Below, piece after piece: positions 1 to 8,358 of a stretch of 64,000 bases of DNA. The stretch's first letter is position 1. Every line of letters starts with the position of its first letter. The notes below the pieces were generated by a model, which saw only the letters and a list, made by a program, of their open reading frames with translations, made no database searches and was not told the origin of the DNA. Source of the stretch: Paenibacillus_V sp046244365 (GTDB lineage Bacteria > Bacillota > Bacilli > Paenibacillales > NBRC-103111); the NCBI RefSeq assembly GCF_046244365.1, contig NZ_CP176395.1:4650001-4714000 (forward strand), in the 5' to 3' direction. The position numbers were made by a program, and so were the translations under genes.

Positions 1-201
1 GCCCCAAGCATTGAAGGTGGCCAACACCATTTCGACCGGTTTTTTGGACGGCGCCGCCGAACCTGATGAAGCCGGGCTGCTTGCCGCCGGGGACGATTCT
101 CCTGGCACATTGTTAGTTTTTCCTCCGCAAGCCGCCAAAATCGCCATGATTAAGACGATTGCAAGCAGTACTGCCCCCCGTTGAACTCTTTTGTTCTTCA
201 A
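1..201 (-). CDS. Solute-binding lipoprotein, N-terminal part (cut by window edge)
   Basis: The reading frame starts with TTG at 201-199, preceded by a good GGAGG site, and stays open to the window edge. The 67 visible residues are a basic start, a hydrophobic stretch ending in a lipobox (LAAC followed by GG), a Ser/Pro/Ala-rich linker, and the beginning of a folded domain (VEMVLATFNAWG). That layout is typical of extracellular solute-binding lipoproteins of carbohydrate ABC transporters. The substrate cannot be told from this piece. The promoter carries the element shared with the hydrolase at 342-1370 and the beta-helix gene at 4980, so control by the two-component pair at 1530-4840 is likely. 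The 14 bases GGAGGTTATTCGAT just before and into the start are identical to those before the hydrolase start. Confidence 0.75.
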   Translation of the reverse strand, partial: MKNKRVQRGAVLLAIVLIMAILAACGGKTNNVPGESSPAASSPASSGSAAPSKKPVEMVLATFNAWG

Positions 202-258
202 TCGAATAACCTCCACATCCAAATTTTTGTGATGCTTTAATACTAGCTAACAAGACCC

Positions 259-323
259 ATTATGGCAGATCGCTTGCATGCATCGATATAGAAGATCAGA
301 CGGCCAATCTGGATTTTTGGACA
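259..323 (-). promoter_or_regulatory. Regulated promoter copy 1, upstream of the lipoprotein gene
   Basis: Read toward the lipoprotein gene: TGTCCAAAAATCCA (323-310), 13 bases, ATCTTCTATAT (296-286), 21 bases, then CATAAT (264-259) as a -10 box. No good -35 hexamer is visible, as expected for an activator-dependent promoter. The same parts with the same spacings occur at 1409-1472 and 4850-4913. The binding protein is inferred to be the AraC-type regulator encoded at 3281-4840. Confidence 0.65.
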
Positions 324-341
324 AACTTCGTTCCGCTTTTA

Positions 342-1370
342 CTAAAGACTCATTAGCTTGTTCCAGATTATTTTATAATTTTCCTCATCGCTATGAAGTC
401 TTGGGCTATTCGTTAAAATAACTCCGATTCGTTGATATCGGGGATCGATAGAAAGCATGCAGCCGCTAAAACCTGGGTGCCCGATACAGGACGGCGAATG
501 CAAGTCGCCAAAACATCCGTACTGGTCGGTATCCGTTCGCTGCCAAAAAACAGGGGTTTTAGCGAATTTTCCATTCGTAACCTCGCGCATCATCAAATCA
601 ATGCCGGCTGGCGAGAATATTCTTTTGTCTCTAAATTTCCCTGCACGCAAGAACAATTCCGCGAACCGCATTAAATCATCCGCCGTCGAATATAGACCGC
701 TGTCGCCGGTTACGGCCGCATGCCGTAAATGGCTCATGCAGCTGCCCGTTTCGTAGTTCCAAGGCAGCACGAACGAATGATCCTGCATTCGTTCCGTCTC
801 AAAAGTCGTATTTTCCATTTCCAAGGGAACGAACAGAGTCTCTCTCGCAAATTGTTCGAGACTCGTACCGGTCACCTTTTCGACTATATCCATCAAAATC
901 GTGTAACCTTGCGTAAAATAAATTTGACGCTCACCCGGCGAATAAGATCTGTTGCTGATTCGGTAGATTTTGATTAAATAAGCTTCGGCATCTTCCTTGC
1001 TCGGCCATGGCTCATCGAACCCTTCATAACCAGCCGTGTGCGTAAGCAAATGGAGTACCGTAACGTCAGAGAACGGAAAGGAAGGAATAATCGTTTGTAC
1101 GGATGTCGTAAGGGTCAGCAATCCATCCTCGATCAGTTTGACAATTAAGCTGCCGGTGATTATTTTGGTGACCGAGCCGATGTTAAAACGTGTATGACGA
1201 TCAATCGGACTCCTCTCATACCCGGCGGGCGCTGAGAAGCCCTCTCTAAATTCGTATAGAGAATCTTCTTTGACATCCATAAAGCCGACAGAAAAACACG
1301 GGCTTAACTCTCTATCCAACAGATTTCTGAAAAATAAGTCCAAGTGAGGAGCGTGAACCGTTATGCCCAT
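342..1370 (-). CDS. Serine hydrolase of the class C beta-lactamase / penicillin-binding fold
   Basis: 342 residues, a usual length for the beta-lactamase-related serine hydrolase family. The catalytic SxxK motif is S66-V-T-K69. The second motif, normally YxN, reads Y151-F-T, so the Asn is missing. The third motif is H298-P-G. LLTHTAGY near residue 108 is also typical. No signal peptide is visible, so it is probably cytoplasmic. The start ATG follows GGGAGG. Members include esterases, D-aminopeptidases and amidases; the substrate is not predictable. Its promoter carries the same bipartite element as the lipoprotein and beta-helix genes, so a role in the same glycan- or cell-wall-related response is inferred. 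Confidence 0.85.
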   Translation of the reverse strand: MGITVHAPHLDLFFRNLLDRELSPCFSVGFMDVKEDSLYEFREGFSAPAGYERSPIDRHTRFNIGSVTKIITGSLIVKLIEDGLLTLTTSVQTIIPSFPFSDVTVLHLLTHTAGYEGFDEPWPSKEDAEAYLIKIYRISNRSYSPGERQIYFTQGYTILMDIVEKVTGTSLEQFARETLFVPLEMENTTFETERMQDHSFVLPWNYETGSCMSHLRHAAVTGDSGLYSTADDLMRFAELFLRAGKFRDKRIFSPAGIDLMMREVTNGKFAKTPVFWQRTDTDQYGCFGDLHSPSCIGHPGFSGCMLSIDPRYQRIGVILTNSPRLHSDEENYKIIWNKLMSL

Positions 1371-1408
1371 ATCGAATAACCTCCCTTAAAATGAAGCGTT
1401 TGACAATT

Positions 1409-1472
1409 ACTATATCGAACCGTTCAAACGAACAATATGGAAGATTGTATTTGCGGTCTGGATTTTTGAACA
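1409..1472 (-). promoter_or_regulatory. Regulated promoter copy 2, upstream of the serine hydrolase
   Basis: Read toward the hydrolase: TGTTCAAAAATCCA (1472-1459), 13 bases, ATCTTCCATAT (1445-1435), 20 bases, then TATAGT (1414-1409). Both spacings match copies 1 and 3. It lies in the divergent region between the hydrolase and the kinase gene. Confidence 0.65.
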
Positions 1473-1516
1473 CAATTGGTGCAAGTATGGATTTCCGAAC
1501 AGAATTGGTGCTATTA
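1459..1516 (+). repeat. 29-bp imperfect tandem duplication before the histidine kinase gene
   Basis: Unit 1 (1459-1487) and unit 2 (1488-1516) both begin TGGATTT, then (TT or CC), then GAACA, and share AATTGGTGC. They differ at a few bases. The distal half of the regulator element is thus duplicated toward the kinase gene, which may allow feedback on the kinase/regulator operon. A TATTAT / TATAGT -10-like sequence follows at 1512-1520. Confidence 0.6.
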
Positions 1517-1529
1517 TAGTCGCAAGGCG

Positions 1530-3284
1530 GTGATCAGACTGAGAATACGCAACCCCTTGCAGATCAAGCTTTTCTTCGTATATTCCCTCGTATTTGTTCT
1601 GATTACGATTCTTGCAAGCGTTCCCACTTATCTCTATCTCAAGAGAGGGGTCGAGAAGAATGCCTTGAACAGCATGAATGAAACCGTCGCAAACGTGACC
1701 AACAAGCTGGATGCCAGCCTGAAAGAGTTCGACAACATCAGCAAGCAGCTCTATCTGAGCACGGATTCGAACGGGCGGGCAGTGATCCAGCACCTGCAGT
1801 TTCTCGACGGAAGCAACGGCACTTTTGACGTATACGAATCGATCCAAGCGGTGAACAATCTGCTAGGACTCGTTAAGGCTATTTACAATGATATATACCG
1901 GCTTACGATCTATACCTCCAAGAACGAGGTGTTCTCCAATCCGAAAGCCCGCATGACCGTCGAACAGGCTTATGCGAACGAAAGTGATTTGACAGAGATC
2001 CGCCAATCGGCGGGTGAGACGCTGTTTCGATACGCACAGAAGGATCGTTGGGCCGGTCTGAACGATACGACCGTCTTTACCTTCAGTCGCTTGCTGAACC
2101 CGCGTCAGAACAAGATCGCCGTCATCGAGATGCAAATCCGCTCAGACGATCTGCTGCCTCTCGACCAGATCCGTTCCATACCGGGTGCCAAGCTGACGTT
2201 GTCTGATGGCGACCGGCTTCTGTTCGACAGCATTTCCGACAACTTGAATTCGCTTCCCAAGGATGCCTACGTGTTCCAAAGGCGAATCGAATCTTCGAAT
2301 CTAACGATTGCCCTAACGGTGCCTCGGAGTGTCGTCCTTTCCGAACTCACCCTGTTCCGTAATTTCGCGCTCGCTACCATTTTCTTGCTCATCACGTTTT
2401 CCTTGCTGGTCTACTATTACTTATCCCGCTTGCTGACACAGCCGCTGGTCAAATTACGGGGAGCTATCGACTCCATCGATTTGGAGGACAAGAGGCTGAA
2501 TATTGACAACAAATATAAGGTCAACGAAATCGAGCGGATCAATCGTTCCTTCCGCAATATGAACAACCGACTGCAGCATTCGCTCGAACAAATCGTGCAG
2601 TTCCGGATGAGGCAGCTGCAATCCCAATTCGATACCCTTCAGGCGCAAATCAATCCACATTTTTTATTTAACATGTTGGGAATCATTCAGGTGTCCGCGG
2701 AAAACGGAGAGCTGTCGCAGGTCCAGACGGTTTCGCGGAATTTGTCGGAGTTCATGCGCTATTCTACCTCCATTGAGTCCCCCGTGACCATTCTGGAGAA
2801 GGAAGCGGCTTTCACGTTACGTTACCTTGAGCTAATGAAGACGCGGTACATGCACAGATTGACCTACCATATCGATCTTGATCCCGGCATGCTGCATATG
2901 ATGGTGCCCAAGCTGATATTGCAGCCGCTAGCGGAGAATGCCATCCAGCACGGATTCGGAGACATTCAGCATCCCCTCCATATCGAGGTGACAGGACGTC
3001 TTGACTGCGATAGATGGGAGCTTCGATTCCGGGACAATGGGGCCGGCTTCACGGAAGAGCGGTTGGCGGAAGTAAAAGAAAGCGTGCGATTGGCGTTTGA
3101 GCGGCTGGATACGGATTTCGAACGGATCGGGCTGGGACTTGGCGGAATGGGGTTGACCAGCACCATCGTACGCCTGCAGTTGATGTTCCGCAACCAATTG
3201 CAGTTCGAAATCGGCAACCATCGCGACGGCGGTGCGGAAGTCGTATGGAAGGCATCCATCAGCGGACAAGGAGAACAAACATGA
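1530..3284 (+). CDS. YesM-type sensor histidine kinase
   Basis: Membrane kinase of the two-component pair with the next gene. Layout: short basic N-terminus, TM1 (about residues 8-30), a roughly 240-residue extracellular sensing region, TM2 (about 275-298), a HAMP-like linker, then the His_kinase domain with QINPHFLFN (phospho-acceptor His377), the N-box LAENAIQHGF, and DNGAG and GLGLGGMGL ATP-binding loops. These are the hallmarks of the LytS/YesM subfamily. The start is uncertain. GTG at 1530 places the TM segment normally but has only a close AAGG upstream; an in-frame TTG at 1476 lies inside the tandem repeat and is unlikely. The stop overlaps the regulator start by four bases (ATGA), so the two are translationally coupled. 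Confidence 0.9.
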   Translation: MIRLRIRNPLQIKLFFVYSLVFVLITILASVPTYLYLKRGVEKNALNSMNETVANVTNKLDASLKEFDNISKQLYLSTDSNGRAVIQHLQFLDGSNGTFDVYESIQAVNNLLGLVKAIYNDIYRLTIYTSKNEVFSNPKARMTVEQAYANESDLTEIRQSAGETLFRYAQKDRWAGLNDTTVFTFSRLLNPRQNKIAVIEMQIRSDDLLPLDQIRSIPGAKLTLSDGDRLLFDSISDNLNSLPKDAYVFQRRIESSNLTIALTVPRSVVLSELTLFRNFALATIFLLITFSLLVYYYLSRLLTQPLVKLRGAIDSIDLEDKRLNIDNKYKVNEIERINRSFRNMNNRLQHSLEQIVQFRMRQLQSQFDTLQAQINPHFLFNMLGIIQVSAENGELSQVQTVSRNLSEFMRYSTSIESPVTILEKEAAFTLRYLELMKTRYMHRLTYHIDLDPGMLHMMVPKLILQPLAENAIQHGFGDIQHPLHIEVTGRLDCDRWELRFRDNGAGFTEERLAEVKESVRLAFERLDTDFERIGLGLGGMGLTSTIVRLQLMFRNQLQFEIGNHRDGGAEVVWKASISGQGEQT

Positions 3285-4840
3285 AGATCGTAGTGGTCGA
3301 CGATGAGCCTTTTTTTATCGAGCAGTTGAAAAAGAAGCTTGCGAGGCTAAGCAATGAGCTGCAAACAGAGTTAACGGTTACTTCAGAGTGCTACAACGGC
3401 AGGGAGGCGCTGGAGGCAATCGCCAGGGAAACTCCGGACGTTGTGTTTACCGACATCCGCATGACCACAATGAACGGTATCGAGCTGGCGAAGGCAATAC
3501 GGGAACGTCATCCCGATTTGCCCGTCGTGATCTTGAGCGCCTATCCCTCGTTTGAATATTTGCGTGAGGCGATGCGCGTCAACGTCACCGATTACCTAGT
3601 AAAACCGATTGACGCTCTGGCATTGCAAGAGATTTTGGAGAAGCTCAACGCGAATGTGGAGAACAAGAACTATCTCAAAGCACAAAAGACGCTGCTCACT
3701 ATTCTCGTCTCCTCGACACTGCCGTCCGAGGCGGAGAAAACGGCCCGTTCTCGGCTGCCTTTTCCGTTCTATAGGGCCTTTTTCATCAATAATATCGAAT
3801 CCGTACACGAGTATCCCGTTCTTGCCCCAAGCACCGACGAGGATGACAAAAAGCTTATCTACGAACTCGGCCAAATCCTGTCGGGCGGCGAGTTGTCCTG
3901 GATCTTCCCGCTTGATGACGGGAGATCGCGACTGCTTGTTCTCGGTCTGAAAGATAACACGGATAACAAGCTACCCTCCCTATTCGCTGCGTTTTCCAAG
4001 CATTATACACGAGGCGGCGTAGGTCCTTCAGTCGTCTATAGCGATGCTTTCAACGATATTTTCCGTTTGAACCAAATTGTGCCCGCCCTTCGGACTTGCT
4101 TGTCTGAGCGACTTGTCATCGGAAAGGCGATCTTTCTGGTTGCCTCCGCTGCCGAACCGGATCGCCATGCTACAGTTCCGGACACGGACATCGAGAAATC
4201 CAAACTGGACCGACTCCTCGCTGCACGGGATTATGGAGGGGCGATCGAATTGATCCGCAGCCTGTTTCGTATATGGGAGAAATACGATTGCCCGACGGCA
4301 ATCCTTGGGATGCAGCTGAAAGATATTGTGCACCGCATTGAGAACCAAGAGAATAAACCGAAAAATTCGGGCTTTCGAAATTGGGACGCCAGGATCGAGG
4401 AGCAATTGCAGACCGCCCGATCGTTCCCGGAGCTGGCCGAAGGCTTCATCGCCATGCTTTCGAGAATGTTTGAACAGGAAGCGACCGGAAACTGGTCTCA
4501 AGACTTGAGTCTGCTATTTGCCCGGATCGAAACCTTCATCGCATCCCGTATCGGGCAACCGTTGTCCCTCCCCTTGCTTACCGAACATTTTTATATTTCG
4601 AAAACGCTTCTTTGCAACCTCTTTCGGGACTATAGCGGCAAATCCTTCGTCGAATACGTAACGGCACTCCGTATGCACAAGGCGCAAGAGCTAATGATTC
4701 ACTATCCTCGGATGCGCAACAAAGAAATAGCGGAGTTGGTCGGCTACGCCGACCAGAACTATTTCAGCCGCGTATTTACTTCGGTCATCGGCATGAGTCC
4801 GAGCGAATTCCGCAACCGCAATGGCTCCGAAACCCTTTGA
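3281..4840 (+). CDS. AraC-type response regulator (YesN-like)
   Basis: 519 residues from the ATG at 3281, which has AAGGAG at 3268-3273 and overlaps the kinase stop. The N-terminal receiver domain has the acidic pair DDE near residue 7, phospho-acceptor D58 (FTDIR) and K108 (YLVKPID). A long middle region of about 280 residues follows, then an AraC-type double helix-turn-helix (about 425-515) with ISKTLLCNLFRDYSG and IAELVGYADQNYFSRVF. It should act as a phosphorylation-dependent activator of sugar or polysaccharide genes. The three shared promoter elements at 259-323, 1409-1472 and 4850-4913 are the obvious targets. Confidence 0.93.
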   Translation: MKIVVVDDEPFFIEQLKKKLARLSNELQTELTVTSECYNGREALEAIARETPDVVFTDIRMTTMNGIELAKAIRERHPDLPVVILSAYPSFEYLREAMRVNVTDYLVKPIDALALQEILEKLNANVENKNYLKAQKTLLTILVSSTLPSEAEKTARSRLPFPFYRAFFINNIESVHEYPVLAPSTDEDDKKLIYELGQILSGGELSWIFPLDDGRSRLLVLGLKDNTDNKLPSLFAAFSKHYTRGGVGPSVVYSDAFNDIFRLNQIVPALRTCLSERLVIGKAIFLVASAAEPDRHATVPDTDIEKSKLDRLLAARDYGGAIELIRSLFRIWEKYDCPTAILGMQLKDIVHRIENQENKPKNSGFRNWDARIEEQLQTARSFPELAEGFIAMLSRMFEQEATGNWSQDLSLLFARIETFIASRIGQPLSLPLLTEHFYISKTLLCNLFRDYSGKSFVEYVTALRMHKAQELMIHYPRMRNKEIAELVGYADQNYFSRVFTSVIGMSPSEFRNRNGSETL

Positions 4841-4849
4841 CGGAATCAT

Positions 4850-4913
4850 TGTCCAAAAATCCATGCTGTACGCACGATCTTCCATATCGGCCGCATGCGC
4901 CATGCACTATAAT
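4850..4913 (+). promoter_or_regulatory. Regulated promoter copy 3, upstream of the beta-helix gene
   Basis: TGTCCAAAAATCCA (4850-4863), 13 bases, ATCTTCCATAT (4877-4887), 20 bases, TATAAT (4908-4913). Spacing equals copy 2 exactly and copy 1 to within one base. It lies just after the regulator stop and 70 bases before the beta-helix start. Confidence 0.7.
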
Positions 4914-4979
4914 TCGCATCAAGAGCGGCTTTCTCAATAATTCGGTTCTCTGCCGCCAAAAGGTTATGGGAGTTGACGA

Positions 4980-7247
4980 TTGATGAGGAAATTGGCAATT
5001 GGGATAAGGTTAGGACTGGCATTAACGCTGCTGATTTTAATGGTTCCTTTTTCCCCCGTTTACGCCTCGCCGACCACCTATTATGTGAGTTTCACCTCAG
5101 GGAACGATTCCAATAGCGGAACTTCTGCCAGCACCCCTTGGAAGACGTTAGGCAAAGTGTCCTCCCAAACGTTCAACGCTGGAGATACGATTCTGCTGAA
5201 AAAGGGAGACAATTGGACTGGTGAAACCCTATATTTGAACGGAATCGGCACCAACACCAATTGGATTACCTTGTCCTCTTACGGAACGGGCGGTAAACCC
5301 TCAATCACTCCATACACGTCCGTGGCCAACATTCCCGCAGCCAACGCCGCTGATTTAGCAGCGAATGGGTTATTATACGCCATCTACCTTCACAATGCGG
5401 CCGGCTGGAAAATCTCCGGACTTGAAATCGGATTCTCCAAGAGCGGCATCGTAAACGTCAATGATTCGAGCGGCGCGCGCAATGGCCTTTGGATCGAAGA
5501 CTGCTACATCCACGATATCTTTAAATGGCCCTTGCATCCGTTCCCAAACGAGGATAATCGGGTGGCCCCCCTGCAGATCATGCCATATTCCGTTGGCATT
5601 TATACCCACCTCGACGAATCTTCCGTTTTCAATGAGAGGCTTCAGAACGTAACCGTCAAGAACGTCACGATCGAACGAACGGATGCGCCTCTGGAAATTC
5701 GCAAAAGCGATAACGTAACGATTGAAAACCTAACCGCGACCGATTCCTACAGGGAGGGGGTAATATTGACGGGTATTAATTATGACTACCCGGGCACGCC
5801 GGTCGGCATCCTGAAGAACAGCGTAATAACCAACTCAGGTCTGAGCGGTATGGTATGGGGCACTGCGGGTCTTGCATTCAACGCCGTGCACGACTTCGTT
5901 GCCGATCATGTAGAAATCGCTTACACGATGGCGCCGAACGGAGTTGACGGTGTCGGTATCGATTATGAAGGATTAAACAAGAACGTAACCGTCAAGAACA
6001 GCTACATCCACGACAACGTCGACGAAGCCGTGATGGTGTACCGGAATCCGCAATGGAGCGGCGGTGTGGAGAACGTCAATACGAGCCTGATCGACAACGT
6101 TTTCAAGAACAACGGCATACTTGGCGACTCGAACCTGCACGCCGCTTTCCTGACGCATCAATACAATTCGACGTATGGCGGGACGATTTCCGGCAATACC
6201 ATCTACAAAACCGGACGCAGCCAGGCGTTGAATTTCGTGCAAGAGTTCTCGCCCAAAACAACGGAATCCTGGCCCAATGGAAATTACATCCTTTCGGGCA
6301 ACAAAGTTCTGCTGCCGAACGGCAATCCGCTGCATTTCGCCTCCACGGGGTTCGCCTCCGCGCAAGGCGCAAACGGCTGGAGCTATCAGCAATACGACGG
6401 AAACACCCTTAGCAATCTTTCCTGGAATTCGGCCTCCGGTTTATGGGAGGGAACGGTTGGGAACCTGTATGTCGGCGACGACTGGATGCATCCAGCGGTC
6501 GGATATTTCACCGAACGAACCTGGACGGCGGCAGCTGCGGGCATTATCCGGATTACCGGCACCGCGCGCAAATTCGACTCCACGCTCGGCAACGGCGTCA
6601 TCGCTTCCATATGGAAGAACGGTACCCAGATCTGGGGACCGTATTCCATTACCGATATGACCGGTTCCACGCACGATTTCGGCGTCAGCGTCAGCTCAGG
6701 CGACAAAATTGTTTTCGTGATTAACGCCAATGGAGACTCTTCCTACGACAAAACCTATTGGAATCCGGTCATTGAAGAGGTTAAACAAACGATTTATACC
6801 GCCAGCACCGACTTCATGGGGCAGCAGGGCATGTACAACTGGAATTACGCCGAGTATAACGGCACGACGCGCACGAATATGACCTGGAACGCCGCCTACG
6901 AAGTCTGGTCGGGAAGCGCGTTGAACTTATATATTGGAAACGACTGGGTGCATCCCGCCATTGGAATCCAGCCACAACGCAAATGGACGGCCCCGTCCAC
7001 AGGCACCGTGCGGCTTAGCGGAACCGTCCGCAAATACGATTCGGTATCCGGCAACGGTATAATTGCAAGCATCTGGAAGAACGGAACGAAGATCTGGGGC
7101 GACACGGCCGTTACGACGTTGTCCGGTACTTCGCACAACTTCACGACGACCGTCAGCGCGGGCGACGTGCTCTATTTTGCAGTCGACGCCAACGGGGACT
7201 CTTCCTATGACAAAACCTACTGGAACCCGACGGTGGCATACGAATAA
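4980..7247 (+). CDS. Secreted right-handed beta-helix (pectate-lyase-like) protein with two C-terminal repeat domains
   Basis: 755 residues. A signal peptide (basic start, hydrophobic stretch, cleavage near VYAS-PTT) indicates export. Residues about 30-455 are rich in Asn, Gly and short beta repeats (VTVKNVTIERT, VTIENLTATDS, VTVKNSYIHDN) and fit a parallel beta-helix of the polysaccharide lyase / rhamnogalacturonase-like group. Two copies of a roughly 140-residue domain follow (about 458-600 and 613-755). They share GDDW/GNDW, ASIWKNGT and NGDSSYDKTYWNP, and may be carbohydrate-binding beta-sandwiches. TTG at 4980 is best placed behind GGGAG; ATG at 4983 is the alternative. Expression is probably driven by promoter copy 3. 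The exact polysaccharide is unknown. Confidence 0.85.
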   Translation: MMRKLAIGIRLGLALTLLILMVPFSPVYASPTTYYVSFTSGNDSNSGTSASTPWKTLGKVSSQTFNAGDTILLKKGDNWTGETLYLNGIGTNTNWITLSSYGTGGKPSITPYTSVANIPAANAADLAANGLLYAIYLHNAAGWKISGLEIGFSKSGIVNVNDSSGARNGLWIEDCYIHDIFKWPLHPFPNEDNRVAPLQIMPYSVGIYTHLDESSVFNERLQNVTVKNVTIERTDAPLEIRKSDNVTIENLTATDSYREGVILTGINYDYPGTPVGILKNSVITNSGLSGMVWGTAGLAFNAVHDFVADHVEIAYTMAPNGVDGVGIDYEGLNKNVTVKNSYIHDNVDEAVMVYRNPQWSGGVENVNTSLIDNVFKNNGILGDSNLHAAFLTHQYNSTYGGTISGNTIYKTGRSQALNFVQEFSPKTTESWPNGNYILSGNKVLLPNGNPLHFASTGFASAQGANGWSYQQYDGNTLSNLSWNSASGLWEGTVGNLYVGDDWMHPAVGYFTERTWTAAAAGIIRITGTARKFDSTLGNGVIASIWKNGTQIWGPYSITDMTGSTHDFGVSVSSGDKIVFVINANGDSSYDKTYWNPVIEEVKQTIYTASTDFMGQQGMYNWNYAEYNGTTRTNMTWNAAYEVWSGSALNLYIGNDWVHPAIGIQPQRKWTAPSTGTVRLSGTVRKYDSVSGNGIIASIWKNGTKIWGDTAVTTLSGTSHNFTTTVSAGDVLYFAVDANGDSSYDKTYWNPTVAYE

Positions 7248-7300
7248 ATAATTGTCTGACTGGTAATTCATTTGCTGTTGCGCTTTCTATTTGTTGAACG

Positions 7301-7337
7301 AAAATCCTTCCAAGGGCAGTCCGCTTGGAAGGATTTT
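7301..7337 (+). terminator. Hairpin after the beta-helix gene
   Basis: A perfect 14-bp inverted repeat (AAAATCCTTCCAAG at 7301-7314 with its complement at 7324-7337) and a 9-base loop, 54 bases past the stop. The stem ends in T residues, so it can work as a factor-independent terminator in either direction. Confidence 0.8.
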
Positions 7338-7479
7338 CAACACCTGATGCCTGAGCACCCTACAGCTAGCTCCGCGTACGCCGCCCCTTCCGTAACGAAC
7401 CGGCACATCCGGGCCAGCTGGCCGGACGAGTGAGAAAACGAGATCATTTCGAGGGAGTGTAATAGATCTGATTAATCGA

Positions 7480-7944
7480 TTATGGTTGCCAAACTTCCCA
7501 TATGTTCCCGTCAGGATCAGCGAACGTTATGTTTGGTCCGCTTGTCACCCGTTCACCTAAAATATTCACTCCGTTTTCCTTGAAACGTTCAAATAGCTCC
7601 TCGATCCGTGGAGTAATGAAACATGCCATTGCATGGGGTTTGCCGCTGTCCAATGACCATGAAAAGCGTAACCGACCGCCTTCTTCATCCGATTTGTGAA
7701 GGAACAGAGCAGGTACAACTTGCCTTAAACCAGGTGTAGGCAGGTTTCCATTCCGATCGGGTAAATTCAAAACAGCCATCACCATCCCAGGCTCGACACG
7801 GTCGTTGTTTGCAGGTTGGTACCCTAAATTCTTTTGGTACCATTTAATAGACTCGTAAACATCATTTACCGGTACGTAAATACAAGTTATACCCGTAATG
7901 TCTTCCAGTTTTTCTTCCACTTTGATTTCCTCATTTGCCTGCAT
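7480..7944 (-). CDS. VOC-family (glyoxalase/bleomycin-resistance-like) protein
   Basis: 154 residues from an ATG at 7944, chosen because GGGAGG lies eight bases upstream; an in-frame ATG at 7965 lacks a site. One vicinal-oxygen-chelate fold is apparent: ITCIYVPVNDVYESIKWYQKNLGY at the start and ITFADPDGNIWEVWQP at the end, the usual beginning and end of VOC proteins. Such proteins are metal-dependent isomerases, dioxygenases or drug-binding proteins; nothing here picks one. It stands alone, with a family-1 repeat upstream. Confidence 0.85.
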   Translation of the reverse strand: MQANEEIKVEEKLEDITGITCIYVPVNDVYESIKWYQKNLGYQPANNDRVEPGMVMAVLNLPDRNGNLPTPGLRQVVPALFLHKSDEEGGRLRFSWSLDSGKPHAMACFITPRIEELFERFKENGVNILGERVTSGPNITFADPDGNIWEVWQP

Positions 7945-8078
7945 ATCCGTTTCCTCCCTCTCCATATCTTAAATCAATAATGATCACATCCTACAACCAA
8001 CCATTCCTAATTTTACCACTACTACACAAGGATGGTATGACATTTTTTGAAATTTATTCACTTGTTCATTATGCTTTC

Positions 8079-8130
8079 CTGCCCGTCCGTGAGAAAAGGC
8101 TACCGATAATGCCGGCAGTCTGTTGTCATG
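8079..8130 (+). repeat. Family-1 repeat (TGCCCGTTA box plus hairpin), copy 1
   Basis: A diverged box CTGCCCGTCCGT, then a GC-rich hairpin around 8097-8121 and a tail TGTTGTCATGA that is also found in the copy at 27712. It lies 5' of the minus-strand VOC gene. The rest of 7945-8358 holds the HAD remnant below and nothing else recognised. Confidence 0.55.
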
Positions 8131-8168
8131 AAGCTATCGTATCCGTCTCAGCGACGGGGCTTTCCGAA

Positions 8169-8312
8169 TCAAATAATGCCAAATCTAGTTAAGGCAAAGT
8201 ATATGCCATCTTCACTTGCTTTTTTAGTAACGAAATCTGCCTTTTGTTTAAGGCGTTCCTCACCGTTGCCCATGGCAATACCCAGACCAACAACAAGAAG
8301 CCGGATGCCTTG
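8169..8312 (-). pseudogene. Remnant of a Cof-type HAD phosphatase, C-terminal end
   Basis: The minus strand reads GLGIAMGNGEERLKQKADFV and then TKKASEDGIYFALTRFGII before a TGA at 8171-8169. The GIAMGN (A/E) motif followed by K..ADF(V/I)T...DG(V/I) is the classic C-terminus of Cof/YidA-type HAD hydrolases. The rest of the gene is absent, so this is a decayed fragment. The family assignment is from motif recall. Confidence 0.6.
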
Positions 8313-8358
8313 CTATTTATTCCCAAAATGGTGTACCTGTAATTTAGCAATAAAAAGA

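Noticed and set aside
1476..1529. Upstream TTG start for the first histidine kinase
   Set aside because: It lies inside the 29-bp tandem repeat of the promoter, has no ribosome site, and would add a polar stretch before the first membrane segment.
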